From Heyndrickxia ginsengihumi (GTDB lineage Bacteria > Bacillota > Bacilli > Bacillales > Bacillaceae_C): a DNA stretch of 64,000 nt. The notes beneath the pieces are model-generated. The model searched no databases. It saw only the letters and a list, made by a program, of their open reading frames with translations, and was not told the DNA's origin. The DNA lies in contig NZ_JAAIWK010000016.1 of NCBI RefSeq assembly GCF_011008565.1, positions 22,467 through 86,466 on the forward strand. The letters are read 5' to 3'. Both the position numbers and the translations under genes were made by a program. Positions 37,892 through 48,632 of the stretch are shown here, one piece after another; position 1 is the stretch's first letter; the number at the start of each line of letters is the position of its first letter.

Positions 37892-38734
37892 GTGAAAGCA
37901 GCATACTTAGGTCCTGAAGCAACGTTCACTGATATTGCAGTACAATCAATTTTTCCAAATGTTGAGAGAATCGCCTATAAAACCATTCCTGAATGTTTGG
38001 AAGCTGTTAAAGAAAAGAAAGTAGAAATGGCTGTCGTCCCATTTGAAAATGCACTGGAAGGTTCTGTGCATTTAACGGTAGATTACCTTTATCACGAAGA
38101 AAATCCGCCGATTAGAGGAGAAATTATCGTTCCGATTGAACAGCATTTTATGGTACATCCAGCGCAAGCAAACGATTGGCAAGAAGTAGAGAAAATTGTT
38201 TCCCACCCACATGCGCTTGCACAATGCCATAAATTTTTACATCATGAATTTAGACGGGCAACAATTGAACAAATGACATCAACAGCAGCTGCTGCTAAGT
38301 TTGTAAGCGAGCACCCTGAGCTTAAATGGGGTGCAATCGCAAATGAATTGGCAGCGCAACAGTACGATTTGACGATTGTGAAAGCGAATGTTCATGATTA
38401 TCTTTTTAACCATACTAGGTTTATTGCTCTTTCATACGAAGAAATTGATGCTAAAGCGTCTTCAACTTTGCAAAAATCGACGATTATGGTTACATTGCCT
38501 GCTGATCGTGCTGGGGCACTACATCAAGTTCTTTCAGCTTTTGCATGGAGGCAAATTAATTTAAGTAAACTAGAATCGCGGCCTTTAAAAACAGGGTTAG
38601 GAAATTACTTTTTTATGATCGATATTAATCATCCTATTGAAGATGTTCTTGTTCAATATGCATTGAAAGAAATTGAAGCTTTAGGCTGTGAAGTCAAGGT
38701 GCTTGGCAGTTATAGCAGTTTCTTAGTAAAATAG
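37892..38734 (+). CDS. pheA: Prephenate dehydratase
   Basis: 280-residue enzyme converting prephenate to phenylpyruvate in phenylalanine synthesis. The type II periplasmic-binding-like catalytic fold has AAYLGPEATFTDIA, VVPFENALEGSVHLTVDYLY (with the TRF motif later as NHTRFIAL), and the C-terminal ACT domain (VTLPADRAGALHQVLSAFAW, ESRPLKTGLGNYFFMID) gives feedback inhibition by Phe. Starts at a GTG after GGGAGAGGA. Confidence 0.96.
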   Translation: MKAAYLGPEATFTDIAVQSIFPNVERIAYKTIPECLEAVKEKKVEMAVVPFENALEGSVHLTVDYLYHEENPPIRGEIIVPIEQHFMVHPAQANDWQEVEKIVSHPHALAQCHKFLHHEFRRATIEQMTSTAAAAKFVSEHPELKWGAIANELAAQQYDLTIVKANVHDYLFNHTRFIALSYEEIDAKASSTLQKSTIMVTLPADRAGALHQVLSAFAWRQINLSKLESRPLKTGLGNYFFMIDINHPIEDVLVQYALKEIEALGCEVKVLGSYSSFLVK

Positions 38735-38740
38735 CTAAAA

Positions 38741-38775
38741 AAACGTGTGTGTTCCTATTATGAACACACACGTTT
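38741..38775. terminator. Bidirectional terminator between pheA and niaR
   Basis: AAACGTGTGTGTTC at 38741-38754 pairs perfectly with GAACACACACGTTT at 38762-38775, with A and T tracts at both ends, serving pheA on the top strand and niaR on the bottom. Confidence 0.93.
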
Positions 38776-39318
38776 TTATTTTTCTGTAAATAAAATCCCC
38801 ATTTCTCTCAAGGTTTCTTCTGCCTTATTAAGCTGTTCTTCGCTCGGAGCCTCGATCGTATGAATGTGAATACCACCTGTCAGAACCGATAAATAACTAG
38901 CCTTCGTCTCATGAATTTTTTGAATAAATTGTCCAACCTCTTGGCGGTTAGAAACCATAATAGAAGCAGTTAAATCTCCATATACAGGATGTTCGATTTT
39001 TACGTCTTTGACGGTTACACCATGATCGACTAAAGCGTTAAGCTCGTCTTGAACACGATCAGTCGAATGAGAGCAAACAATGGTTTTTTCAAATGTCTGC
39101 TGATGTGGAGATGACTGTAAAAATAAGTAGCCTTGACTTGTAGCGATAATTGGTTCATTTTTTGCTTTTAATAATGTAATATCATTTACAATGATCTGAC
39201 GGCTTACGTTTGCCTTTTTTGCCAATTCTCCTCCTGTAATAGGCGTTGAGCTATGTTTTAATAGTTGGAGGATCCATTGCCGTCTTTCATCACCAAGAAT
39301 TTTCTTCTTATCTGTCAA
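38776..39318 (-). CDS. niaR: NAD biosynthesis transcriptional repressor NiaR
   Basis: A 180-residue regulator (B. subtilis YrxA/NiaR) with an N-terminal winged helix-turn-helix (ITGGELAKKANVSRQIIVND) and a C-terminal 3H domain with its conserved histidines (CSHSTD, KIEHPVYGDL, TGGIHIHTIEAP), which bind nicotinic acid and metal. In B. subtilis it lies next to the divergent nifS-nadBCA operon it controls; here that operon is absent and safA follows. The ATG is preceded on the bottom strand by GAGGAGAAGAC. Confidence 0.93.
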   Translation of the reverse strand: MTDKKKILGDERRQWILQLLKHSSTPITGGELAKKANVSRQIIVNDITLLKAKNEPIIATSQGYLFLQSSPHQQTFEKTIVCSHSTDRVQDELNALVDHGVTVKDVKIEHPVYGDLTASIMVSNRQEVGQFIQKIHETKASYLSVLTGGIHIHTIEAPSEEQLNKAEETLREMGILFTEK

Positions 39319-39418
39319 TGTCTTCTCCTCGATTCTAATAGTCTTTTACACGGATTTTACCATAATATCCTTTTAAAAAAAATATTTCTCGCTGTTGTTA
39401 TTTAGTTTTACTTCTTAA

Positions 39419-39560
39419 AAGAAGTTAGTTGCTTTCCGCTCCAGGATGCTCGCTTTCCGCGGGCGGATGCTGAGCCTCCTCGGCGTGCACGCCTGCGGGG
39501 TCGCTTCAATCCAGCTTTTCCCGCAGGAGTCTCGCATCCTTCTGCTCCAATCAACTTCTT
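39419..39560 (+). repeat. GC-rich intergenic repeat, copy C, full length with terminal inverted repeats
   Basis: About 142 bases bounded by AAGAAGTTAGTTG (39419-39431) and CAATCAACTTCTT (39548-39560), imperfect inverted repeats of each other. Inside are TCGCTTTCCGCGGGCGG at 39450-39466, GCCTGCGGGGTC and TTCCCGCAGGAGTC (which pair). No reading frame. The outline resembles a MITE. It lies between niaR and safA, where other bacilli carry nifS-nadBCA. Confidence 0.85.
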
Positions 39561-39741
39561 TATGAATCGTTTAAATATTTCTAAATAATGGTCTTTAGTT
39601 TTAGAAAGGTATTTTATTCAAAGAGAAGAGTTGCTTCCACTCTATTCAAATGAATGGGCAGTAGTTTGATGGGAAAATAAAAAAGTCTCAAAATATAGCC
39701 CAAGTTATTAACTAGTATAAATTGAGATGTTCAACCATTTG

Positions 39742-39880
39742 TAATAACTGAAGAAAGGAAACATACAATGTATCAAAAGAGGATATGACAGATTGCCGCA
39801 AATGATCTGCTATATATTCAATCATTTAGTCATAAACAAATATGCCTATCCATCTTTGCAGGGAAGGTATATTTGTTTTT
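39742..39880 (+). ncRNA. Possible small transcript upstream of safA (promoter-like site to terminator)
   Basis: A sigma-E-like pair, TAATAAC at 39742-39748 and CATACAAT at 39762-39769, is followed by a strong hairpin, AACAAATATGCC at 39835-39846 pairing with GGTATATTTGTT at 39866-39877, and five T. This would give a transcript of about 105 bases with no good reading frame, or an attenuator in front of safA. Weak -35; uncertain. The rest of 39561-39741 shows nothing recognisable. Confidence 0.35.
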
Positions 39881-39968
39881 AATTTTTCATAAATTTTTAT
39901 GTAAATCAATAGCATTTTGCCTACTTAAACATAGAATGTATGGACTTATGCCTGAGGAGGGGAAACAT

Positions 39969-41138
39969 GTGAAGATCCATATCGTACAAAAGGGAGATAC
40001 ACTATGGAAAATTGCAAAAAAATATGGTGCTGATTTTAATGAACTGAAAAAGTTGAATGCGCAATTATCAAATCCAGATATGATCATGCCAGGGATGAAA
40101 ATTAAAGTGCCAACATCAGGAGGAACAGTAAAGAAAGAGTTTAGTCAAGGGAAAAAAGAATACAGCCATGGGAAAAAAGAAGTTCCAAAAGCAGTACCAC
40201 CATTTCAGCAAATGCCAACACCAACAATGCCTGTTCAAAAAGAAGTAATTAAAGAAAAACCTGTGAAGGAGCATGTCGTTCATCAAAAAGAAACTATTTA
40301 TAAACCAGTAATGCCAAAACCAGTCGTACCGGAAATTGATATTAATAATTACTATTTAACAAATATGACGGAAATTGAACAAAATACGCAAATCGCTCCT
40401 CCGCCACCTGTGAAACACGAGGTACCTGTTCAGCCAATTTACTACAAAGACGAATGTGAATCATCCTCTTCTTCGGGGGAAATGTACACAATGCCAATAC
40501 AAGAGGAGTGTTATGAAGGTATGTACCCAAATTTTTATCCACCTGTAGCACCAATGCCGATGCATGATTGTGGTTGTGGAGGCCCCGCGCCTTTTCCGCC
40601 AGCATTTCCACATCATCAAATGCCATACGCAGGACCAATGCAAATGCCTTTTCATCAAGCTCCATTCCCTGCACCAATGCCGCCAGTAGAACCAATGCCA
40701 ACATATCAAGCTCCGGTATGGCAAGGATATAATCAACCAGTACCTCAACATGGAGTATGGGTAGGAGAAGAAGAGTCGTCATCATCGTCGTCATCATCAG
40801 TGCCATTTGTACAGCATCAAGGAGAATATCATCATCCACAGCAATCTTATGTACCACAGCAAATGCCTATGACTGGATTTAGCCAACACCCACAAGGCTT
40901 TGCTGGTAATCCGGATGGAGCAGGACAATATGTTCCTCAATATGGTATGCAACAACCATATCAAGCTCAAGCGCCTTATCAAAATATGTATGGGCAGCCA
41001 GTTGAACAACAGCAGCCACAAATGATGCCACAACAAATGCAGCCGCAGCAAATGCAACAGCCTTATGGATATGGCACGCAAACGTATCGTCACCCATATC
41101 AACCAAATCCTTATTATCAAGCGCCAGAAGAAGACTAA
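39969..41138 (+). CDS. safA: SafA, spore coat assembly factor (LysM protein)
   Basis: SafA is the morphogenetic protein of the inner coat that sits at the cortex-coat interface and interacts with SpoVID. The 389-residue protein begins with a LysM domain (KIHIVQKGDTLWKIAKKYGA, residues 2-46) followed by a Lys-rich linker and a long low-complexity region rich in Pro, Gln, Met, Tyr and His, with poly-Ser runs (ESSSSSSSS). The GTG at 39969, following GAGGAGGGG, is the better start; a TTG 96 bases earlier would add a spurious leader. Gln and Lys residues suit transglutaminase cross-linking of the coat. Reverse-strand frames over this gene are shadows of the composition. Confidence 0.9.
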   Translation: MKIHIVQKGDTLWKIAKKYGADFNELKKLNAQLSNPDMIMPGMKIKVPTSGGTVKKEFSQGKKEYSHGKKEVPKAVPPFQQMPTPTMPVQKEVIKEKPVKEHVVHQKETIYKPVMPKPVVPEIDINNYYLTNMTEIEQNTQIAPPPPVKHEVPVQPIYYKDECESSSSSGEMYTMPIQEECYEGMYPNFYPPVAPMPMHDCGCGGPAPFPPAFPHHQMPYAGPMQMPFHQAPFPAPMPPVEPMPTYQAPVWQGYNQPVPQHGVWVGEEESSSSSSSSVPFVQHQGEYHHPQQSYVPQQMPMTGFSQHPQGFAGNPDGAGQYVPQYGMQQPYQAQAPYQNMYGQPVEQQQPQMMPQQMQPQQMQQPYGYGTQTYRHPYQPNPYYQAPEED

Positions 41139-41139
41139 T

Positions 41140-42114
41140 ATGCAAAAACAGCCATTTAGCAACACAGGGGACGAATTTCAAAGGCGTCTCCTTCTTTATG
41201 TAAAAAAAAGATTGGATGAACCAATTATTGGTATAAAACAATACCATAAACATATATGGCTGATTACAGCAGCAAATAAAAAATGGGTGATGAAAGAATT
41301 TTCAAATGTTGAGAGTTTAGCGAGACAGGTTGAGTTAACAGAGGCGTTGCGTCATAACGGATTTACAAATACGTATTATTTTCATCCCAATCATACGACA
41401 GCTAATTGCCAATTTGATCATAAAATTTGGGGGATTTTAGAATATATAGAGCCGAGTAAAAAAAAATTCTCATACGCCAATGTAAGAGAAATCAAAGAAG
41501 CGCACCAATTACTTAAACGATATCACGAAGTAACGGAACAGCTTCCAATGAGCATGAAAACAAAGTTTCCATTTTTTGACCAAATTAATAAATGGAAGCA
41601 AAGGTACAAAGTATTTGAACGGAATCAAACATATTTAAAAAAATATATTCCAAAAAATATACTATCATCCTACTTGTATTGGGCGAAATATTCTTTAAAA
41701 CAATTGGAACCGTTTCAGCAAGTATTTGTTCAAGCACCGTACTGTATAACGCATGGCGATGTTGCCCATCATAATTTTTTGCTAGGAAAAGATAAACGAT
41801 TATACTTAATCGATTTTGATCTTGCGCGAATGGCACCGGCTTGGATTGATGACCTGCAATTTTGCAATCGGATTTTGCCTTCGATCTCATGGTCTTTACC
41901 AAAGCTTTTAACATTATATGAACCGCATATTGATAAAACTGTATTTTTGCATGCCTTGCAATTCCCGACAGATGTACTGCGCGAGTGGAATCGCTTTAGT
42001 AAAAGTGATAAATCGTTGCAAAAAAATATGCTGCCTCATCTAGAGGAAATTACATTTGAACAATTTCAAGAAAGAAAAGCCTTTTTCCATAGTGTTGAAA
42101 GATATATTGAATAG
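41140..42114 (+). CDS. CotS/YutH-type kinase-like spore coat protein
   Basis: A 324-residue protein with an aminoglycoside-phosphotransferase-like fold. Unlike YsxE (3133) it keeps the catalytic HGDVAHHN (HGDxxxxN) and metal-binding LIDFDLARM motifs, so it may be an active kinase; substrate unknown. N-lobe features are KKWVMKEFSNVESLARQVEL. It starts one base after the safA stop, at an ATG with a weak GAAGAAG site, so it is probably read with safA in sporulation. The B. subtilis neighbour at this place is a different gene, coxA. Function inferred from family and context. Confidence 0.82.
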   Translation: MQKQPFSNTGDEFQRRLLLYVKKRLDEPIIGIKQYHKHIWLITAANKKWVMKEFSNVESLARQVELTEALRHNGFTNTYYFHPNHTTANCQFDHKIWGILEYIEPSKKKFSYANVREIKEAHQLLKRYHEVTEQLPMSMKTKFPFFDQINKWKQRYKVFERNQTYLKKYIPKNILSSYLYWAKYSLKQLEPFQQVFVQAPYCITHGDVAHHNFLLGKDKRLYLIDFDLARMAPAWIDDLQFCNRILPSISWSLPKLLTLYEPHIDKTVFLHALQFPTDVLREWNRFSKSDKSLQKNMLPHLEEITFEQFQERKAFFHSVERYIE

Positions 42115-42128
42115 TAGGGACAGTAGGA

Positions 42129-42164
42129 GGGACAGCTCCAGCAATATAGGGCTGGTCTCTTTTT
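42129..42164 (+). terminator. Likely weak terminator after the safA unit
   Basis: GGGACAGCTCC and GGGCTGGTCTC form an imperfect stem followed by five T. Confidence 0.5.
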
Positions 42165-42306
42165 CCGTTGTTAAAGAGCCTTTATAAAGCTGGTCATCAT
42201 AACAATGTAGACTATATGAAAAATGTTTTACATCGTTTAAGATTAATCATGTGAAAATAGGTCACACTATAAATAGAGATTGTATTTATTATAGAGGTGA
42301 CCTTAA

Positions 42307-42849
42307 ATGTCTACAACTATCCGGATTGTCTTGTTCATGTTTCTAATGTTTGGTGGGTGGAATATGCTGACGACGAATCATTCGCATCATCCAATAAATA
42401 ATGAGAAATCACGGGTTCATGTTCAGGCTGCTGGAAAAAATGAAATCACAGTATTATTGGAGCGCAGGTATATTGATGGAGAAGTAAGTGAAGAAGTTCG
42501 CAATGAGAAAAAACAATCCATCAAAAAAATATTAGCAAAATATCACGATTGGAAAGTGGTTGATTTAGAAGAGGATGAAATTGTCTTACAAAAAAAGATA
42601 AATGACATCTCACCGTTAATGAAAACAAATGGCTATATTGGACTTTCAAAGGATGCAACATTATCGATCTTTAATGGAAAACCTAAAAATAAAGAAGTAA
42701 TTCAGTCGTTTTTTCAATTAGATATTAAAAAACTTGAAGGACATAAGCAGGAGCTATTGAAGAAAGGTGTGCGAATTACATCGAAGAAGTCCTATGAAAA
42801 ATGGGTTGAAACATTAAAACCATATTCTGTCACAAAGAATCAGTCATAG
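42307..42849 (+). CDS. bofC: BofC, bypass-of-forespore protein C
   Basis: 180-residue exported protein that restrains SpoIVB-dependent signalling in the sigma-K checkpoint of B. subtilis. It has an N-terminal signal or membrane segment (IRIVLFMFLMFGGWNML), a BofC N-domain (EITVLLERRYIDGEVSEEV) and the C-domain with SPLMKTNGYIGLSKDATLSI. Starts at an ATG after AGAGGTGACC. It stands before ruvA as in B. subtilis, and complements the SpoIVFA/FB pair at 31027. Confidence 0.93.
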   Translation: MSTTIRIVLFMFLMFGGWNMLTTNHSHHPINNEKSRVHVQAAGKNEITVLLERRYIDGEVSEEVRNEKKQSIKKILAKYHDWKVVDLEEDEIVLQKKINDISPLMKTNGYIGLSKDATLSIFNGKPKNKEVIQSFFQLDIKKLEGHKQELLKKGVRITSKKSYEKWVETLKPYSVTKNQS

Positions 42850-42933
42850 TCTAAAGTCTATTGTGCGCTCATTCCACATACTTGCGACAATATGTTAAAA
42901 TAAATGATAGCAAGTTTTGAGGAGAGTGTGAGT

Positions 42934-43536
42934 TTGTACGAATATATTAAAGGCACTGTGGATTCGGTGTACCCAGATTATGTTGTAATAGACAATAATG
43001 GCGTTGGCTTTCAAATTTTAACACCGAATCCATATGTATTTACAAAACATATCAATAAACAATGTAAAATCTATACATATCAACATGTTCGCGAAGACAT
43101 GATTGCTCTTTATGGTTTTGAAACGGCAGAGCAAAAACAGTTGTTCAAAAAATTGCTGAATGTTTCAGGAATTGGTCCGAAAGGCGCCCTTGCAATTTTA
43201 GCTTATGGACAACCCGCCCAAGTAGTTGAAGCAATCGACCATGAAAATGAAACATTTTTAACTAAGTTTCCAGGTGTCGGCAAAAAAACAGCACGGCAAA
43301 TGATTCTTGATTTGAAAGGAAAATTGGACGTGATTACGGATCAGCCGAATTTATTTAATCATGAAGAAGTGCTGCAAAAAGAAGTGTCGAATCAATCATT
43401 AGAAGAAGCAATCCTTGCCTTGCAAGCATTAGGCTATTCACAAAAAGAAATTAACAAGATTACGCCACAATTGAAGCAACAAGATTTAACAACAGATGAA
43501 TATATTAAACTAGCATTAAGGACGTTAGTAAAGTAA
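42934..43536 (+). CDS. ruvA: Holliday junction branch-migration protein RuvA
   Basis: 200-residue DNA-binding subunit of RuvAB. Domain I begins [20 protein letters not shown], two helix-hairpin-helix units follow ([19 protein letters not shown] and [19 protein letters not shown]), and domain III ends the protein. The TTG at 42934 after GAGGAGAG gives the family start; an ATG 30 bases earlier is not aligned. ruvB follows after 22 bases. Confidence 0.96.
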   Translation: MYEYIKGTVDSVYPDYVVIDNNGVGFQILTPNPYVFTKHINKQCKIYTYQHVREDMIALYGFETAEQKQLFKKLLNVSGIGPKGALAILAYGQPAQVVEAIDHENETFLTKFPGVGKKTARQMILDLKGKLDVITDQPNLFNHEEVLQKEVSNQSLEEAILALQALGYSQKEINKITPQLKQQDLTTDEYIKLALRTLVK

Positions 43537-43558
43537 AAATTTGTCAGGAGGGAGAAGA

Positions 43559-44560
43559 ATGGATGACCGCGTTGTTTCTAGTGATGCAAATGACCAGGAA
43601 CTTTTTCTTGAACTGAGTTTAAGACCGCAAACGTTAAGTCAATATATTGGCCAAGAAAAAGTGAAACAAAATCTCGCTGTGTTTATTGAAGCAGCAAAGC
43701 AACGGAATGAAACACTAGATCATGTGCTTTTATATGGACCTCCTGGACTTGGAAAAACAACTTTGGCAATGGTGATTGCAAATGAAATGGGCGTTAATAT
43801 TAGAACAACTTCTGGCCCAGCAATCGAAAGACCTGGAGATCTAGCAGCGGTATTAACCGCGTTAGAGCCTGGTGAAGTGCTATTTATCGATGAAATCCAC
43901 CGTTTGCCAAAATCAATTGAAGAGGTTTTGTATCCAGCAATGGAAGATTTCTGCTTAGATATCGTCATTGGCAAAGGACCAAGTGCTAGATCAATAAGAC
44001 TTGATTTACCCCCCTTCACGCTTATTGGAGCGACAACAAGGGCTGGAGCAATTTCCGCGCCGTTACGGGATCGATTCGGTGTGTTAAGCAGGCTTGAATT
44101 TTATACACAGGCACAGCTTACACATATTGCGATGCGGACGGCTGACATTTTACAAACGCAAATTGAACGAACAGGGGCAGAAGAAATTGCCAGAAGGTCG
44201 AGAGGAACGCCGCGAATTGCGAATCGTCTTCTTAGAAGGGTCCGCGATTTTGCCCAAGTAAAAGGTGATGGTATTATTACTCAAGAACTGGCAAATTATG
44301 CATTACAGCTACTGCAAGTTGACAAGCTCGGACTCGATCATATCGATCACAAGCTTTTAAAAGCAATTATTGAAAGATTTAAAGGCGGCCCTGTTGGACT
44401 TGAAACAATTGCAGCAAGTATTGGGGAAGAAGCAGAAACGATCGAGGATGTTTATGAACCGTATTTAATGCAAATAGGATTTTTGCAACGGACACCAAGG
44501 GGAAGAATCGTAACGAATTTAGTCTATCACCATTTCAATATGGAGGTACCTGGAAAGTGA
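43559..44560 (+). CDS. ruvB: Holliday junction helicase RuvB
   Basis: 333-residue AAA+ motor of RuvAB. Walker [12 protein letters not shown] near residue 63, Walker [10 protein letters not shown], sensor GATTRAG and the C-terminal winged helix ([20 protein letters not shown] ... [11 protein letters not shown]). ATG at 43559 after AGGAGGGAG. The stop overlaps the next start by four bases. Confidence 0.98.
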   Translation: MDDRVVSSDANDQELFLELSLRPQTLSQYIGQEKVKQNLAVFIEAAKQRNETLDHVLLYGPPGLGKTTLAMVIANEMGVNIRTTSGPAIERPGDLAAVLTALEPGEVLFIDEIHRLPKSIEEVLYPAMEDFCLDIVIGKGPSARSIRLDLPPFTLIGATTRAGAISAPLRDRFGVLSRLEFYTQAQLTHIAMRTADILQTQIERTGAEEIARRSRGTPRIANRLLRRVRDFAQVKGDGIITQELANYALQLLQVDKLGLDHIDHKLLKAIIERFKGGPVGLETIAASIGEEAETIEDVYEPYLMQIGFLQRTPRGRIVTNLVYHHFNMEVPGK

Positions 44561-44763
44561 ATGGAATTGGGAAGACATTGATGACGATTGCTGTAATTCT
44601 TTTTATAATTGGGCTGCTGATGCAATTCATTAAAATTGGTAGACTTCCTGGTGATATTTTGATAAAAAAAGGAAATACAACATTTTATTTTCCAATTGTA
44701 ACGTCTATATTATTAAGTATCATCTTATCTGTGATATTATATATAATTGGACGCTTTAAATAA
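44557..44763 (+). CDS. Small DUF2905-type membrane protein
   Basis: A 68-residue protein with two membrane helices ([19 protein letters not shown] and [19 protein letters not shown]) linked by [20 protein letters not shown], the conserved core of the DUF2905 family. It overlaps ruvB by four bases and precedes queA, as in related bacilli. Function unknown. Confidence 0.88.
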   Translation: MNGIGKTLMTIAVILFIIGLLMQFIKIGRLPGDILIKKGNTTFYFPIVTSILLSIILSVILYIIGRFK

Positions 44764-44803
44764 CATTTCATAAAAGAACTAAACTTTTGAAGGTGAATAA
44801 CAA

Positions 44804-47001
<2,198 letters not shown>

Positions 47002-47033
47002 TATAAATACAAGTAGTGGAAGGAGGTAATAGC

Positions 47034-47357
47034 ATGGGAAATCTTGCAGGAATTCTGCCGATTATCATTATGTTTGTGTTGTTCTACTTTTTATTAATTA
47101 GACCACAGCAGAAAAGACAAAAAAATGTTCAAGCGATGCAAAGCAGCTTATCTAAAGGAGATAAAGTTGTAACAATAGGTGGATTGCACGCGATTGTTGA
47201 TTCAATTGATGATAATAAAGTCGTGTTAAAATGTGGAGATGGTTCACGTTTAACTTTTGATCGTTCAGCTATCCGTGAAGTAACGGAATCAAAAGCGGCA
47301 AGCGTTGCAGAAACAAAAAAAGTTGAAGAGCCTAAACCAGTTGAGGAATCTAAATAA
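47034..47357 (+). CDS. yajC: Preprotein translocase subunit YajC
   Basis: 107-residue single-pass membrane protein (GILPIIIMFVLFYFLLIRPQ is the family start) with the conserved SLSKGDKVVTIGGLHAIVDS. YajC associates with SecDF, which is encoded at 50710. The ATG follows GGAAGGAGG; a Glu/Pro-rich tail ends the protein. Confidence 0.94.
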   Translation: MGNLAGILPIIIMFVLFYFLLIRPQQKRQKNVQAMQSSLSKGDKVVTIGGLHAIVDSIDDNKVVLKCGDGSRLTFDRSAIREVTESKAASVAETKKVEEPKPVEESK

Positions 47358-47365
47358 TATATAGA

Positions 47366-47397
47366 AACAGCACAAGTATAAACTTGTGCTGTTTTTT
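47366..47397 (+). terminator. Rho-independent terminator after yajC
   Basis: AACAGCACAAGT at 47366-47377 pairs with ACTTGTGCTGTT at 47382-47393, followed by T run. Confidence 0.93.
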
Positions 47398-47406
47398 CCA
47401 AATTAT

Positions 47407-47802
47407 TTAAGCTTCCCGAGAATTGCCAGATGTAAGGTTAACGCCTAAAATTCCGCCCATTGTTGCGGTAGCAATATAACAAATATGATAAATGATTTGT
47501 TGAAGTGAAAATAATTCATCGTATCCTAAATATTGAACAAGGAAGACAATAAAAGTATAAATGATCCCTGTTAGACTTCCAAGCAGCCAACCTTTCTTTT
47601 TTCCTCGGCCTCCGCAAATAAAACCACCAATAAATAGAGTAATAAAAGAAATCACCGTTACAATAATGCTGATCGAATTTTCAGTGACATCGGTAAAACG
47701 TAAAATCAATGAGATGATTAAACTTGATATCGACAGTAGCACAAAGATGGTAATAATTCCATAGACGATACTCATACCTAATTTTCTCGTTTCTATTGTC
47801 AT
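47407..47802 (-). CDS. yrzE: TIGR04086 family membrane protein (YrzE-like)
   Basis: 131-residue protein with four predicted membrane segments (SIVYGIITIFVLLSISSLII, ISIIVTVISFITLFIGGFIC, WLLGSLTGIIYTFIVFLVQY and a last one). The GGFICGGRGKKKGWLLGSLT loop is the family mark. The ATG is preceded by AAAGGGGAG on the bottom strand. It is positioned between yajC and yrbG like B. subtilis yrzE. Function unknown. Confidence 0.88.
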   Translation of the reverse strand: MTIETRKLGMSIVYGIITIFVLLSISSLIISLILRFTDVTENSISIIVTVISFITLFIGGFICGGRGKKKGWLLGSLTGIIYTFIVFLVQYLGYDELFSLQQIIYHICYIATATMGGILGVNLTSGNSREA

Positions 47803-47977
47803 TCTCCCCTTTCATGAAACTTGCACATGCATTACTTTAGTACAAGCATATTCAGCAAAAAGCGAATTTAGAATGCTTTTTTGATCTTGAATCATAATAT
47901 CTTCATGAAAGTTCTCAGGTAAAACGTACATACTATTAAAGATGATGAAAAAGGATTTCTGATAGGGGATTATATGT

Positions 47978-48631
47978 ATGGAAAATTTAATGACCATTTT
48001 TATTCGTACAATTATTTTATATGTTCTTATTCTGGTTATTTTTCGTGTAATGGGAAAAAGAGAGATTGGCGAACTGAATGTACTAGATTTAGTTGTGTTC
48101 ATTATGATCGGTGAAATGGCCGCGGTAGCGATTGAAAATCATCATGAACCGATTATTGATGCGTTATTTCCAATGATCATATTGCTAGTCATTCAACTAT
48201 TGCTTGCTTTTGCTTCTTTACGAAGCAGCCATGTCCGAAAAATTATCGACGGAAAACCGAGTATTATTATTAATAAAGGAAAGATCGACGAAAAAGAAAT
48301 GAGAAAACAACGTTATAATTTCGACGATCTTTTAATGCAGCTACGGTCAAAAGATATTGATAATATTTCAGATGTAGAATATGCGATTTTAGAGACATCA
48401 GGTAAATTATCTATCATTAAAAAAAGTAAAAAGAAAAATAAAACGGCATCTTATACAGAACCGTTTATTGTCGATGGCCATTTGCAAATCGCAAACTTAA
48501 AAAAACATGGGAAAACTGAATCGTGGTTAAAATCTGAACTTGCAGAGCGCGGGTATGGGACGATTGATAATATTTCATTTTGCAGTTTTCAAGATGGCCA
48601 GTTTTATATTGATTTAAAAGATGAAAACTAA
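47978..48631 (+). CDS. yrbG: DUF421 domain membrane protein (YrbG-like)
   Basis: 217-residue protein of the YetF/YrbG group: three N-terminal membrane helices (TIILYVLILVIFRVMGKREI, LDLVVFIMIGEMAAVAI, LFPMIILLVIQLLLAFASL) followed by a cytoplasmic DUF421 part (KIIDGKPSIIINKGKIDEKE, NFDDLLMQLRSKDIDNISDV). Some family members affect spore coat permeability or germination; the role of this one is unknown. Its end is two bases from the convergent spoVB. Confidence 0.9.
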   Translation: MENLMTIFIRTIILYVLILVIFRVMGKREIGELNVLDLVVFIMIGEMAAVAIENHHEPIIDALFPMIILLVIQLLLAFASLRSSHVRKIIDGKPSIIINKGKIDEKEMRKQRYNFDDLLMQLRSKDIDNISDVEYAILETSGKLSIIKKSKKKNKTASYTEPFIVDGHLQIANLKKHGKTESWLKSELAERGYGTIDNISFCSFQDGQFYIDLKDEN

Positions 48632-48632
48632 T

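Noticed and set aside
39768..39788. Six-codon frame after a GAAAGGAAAC ribosome-like site upstream of safA
   Set aside because: Too short to support, and the ribosome site overlaps the promoter-like element.
40342..41253. Several reverse-strand frames inside safA
   Set aside because: Low-complexity products mirroring the Pro/Gln/Met-rich coat protein; LysM and the linked forward frame are convincing.
47812..48102. 96-codon reverse-strand frame upstream of yrzE
   Set aside because: It overlaps the start of yrbG on the other strand, and its product is not membrane-like or recognisable; shadow.
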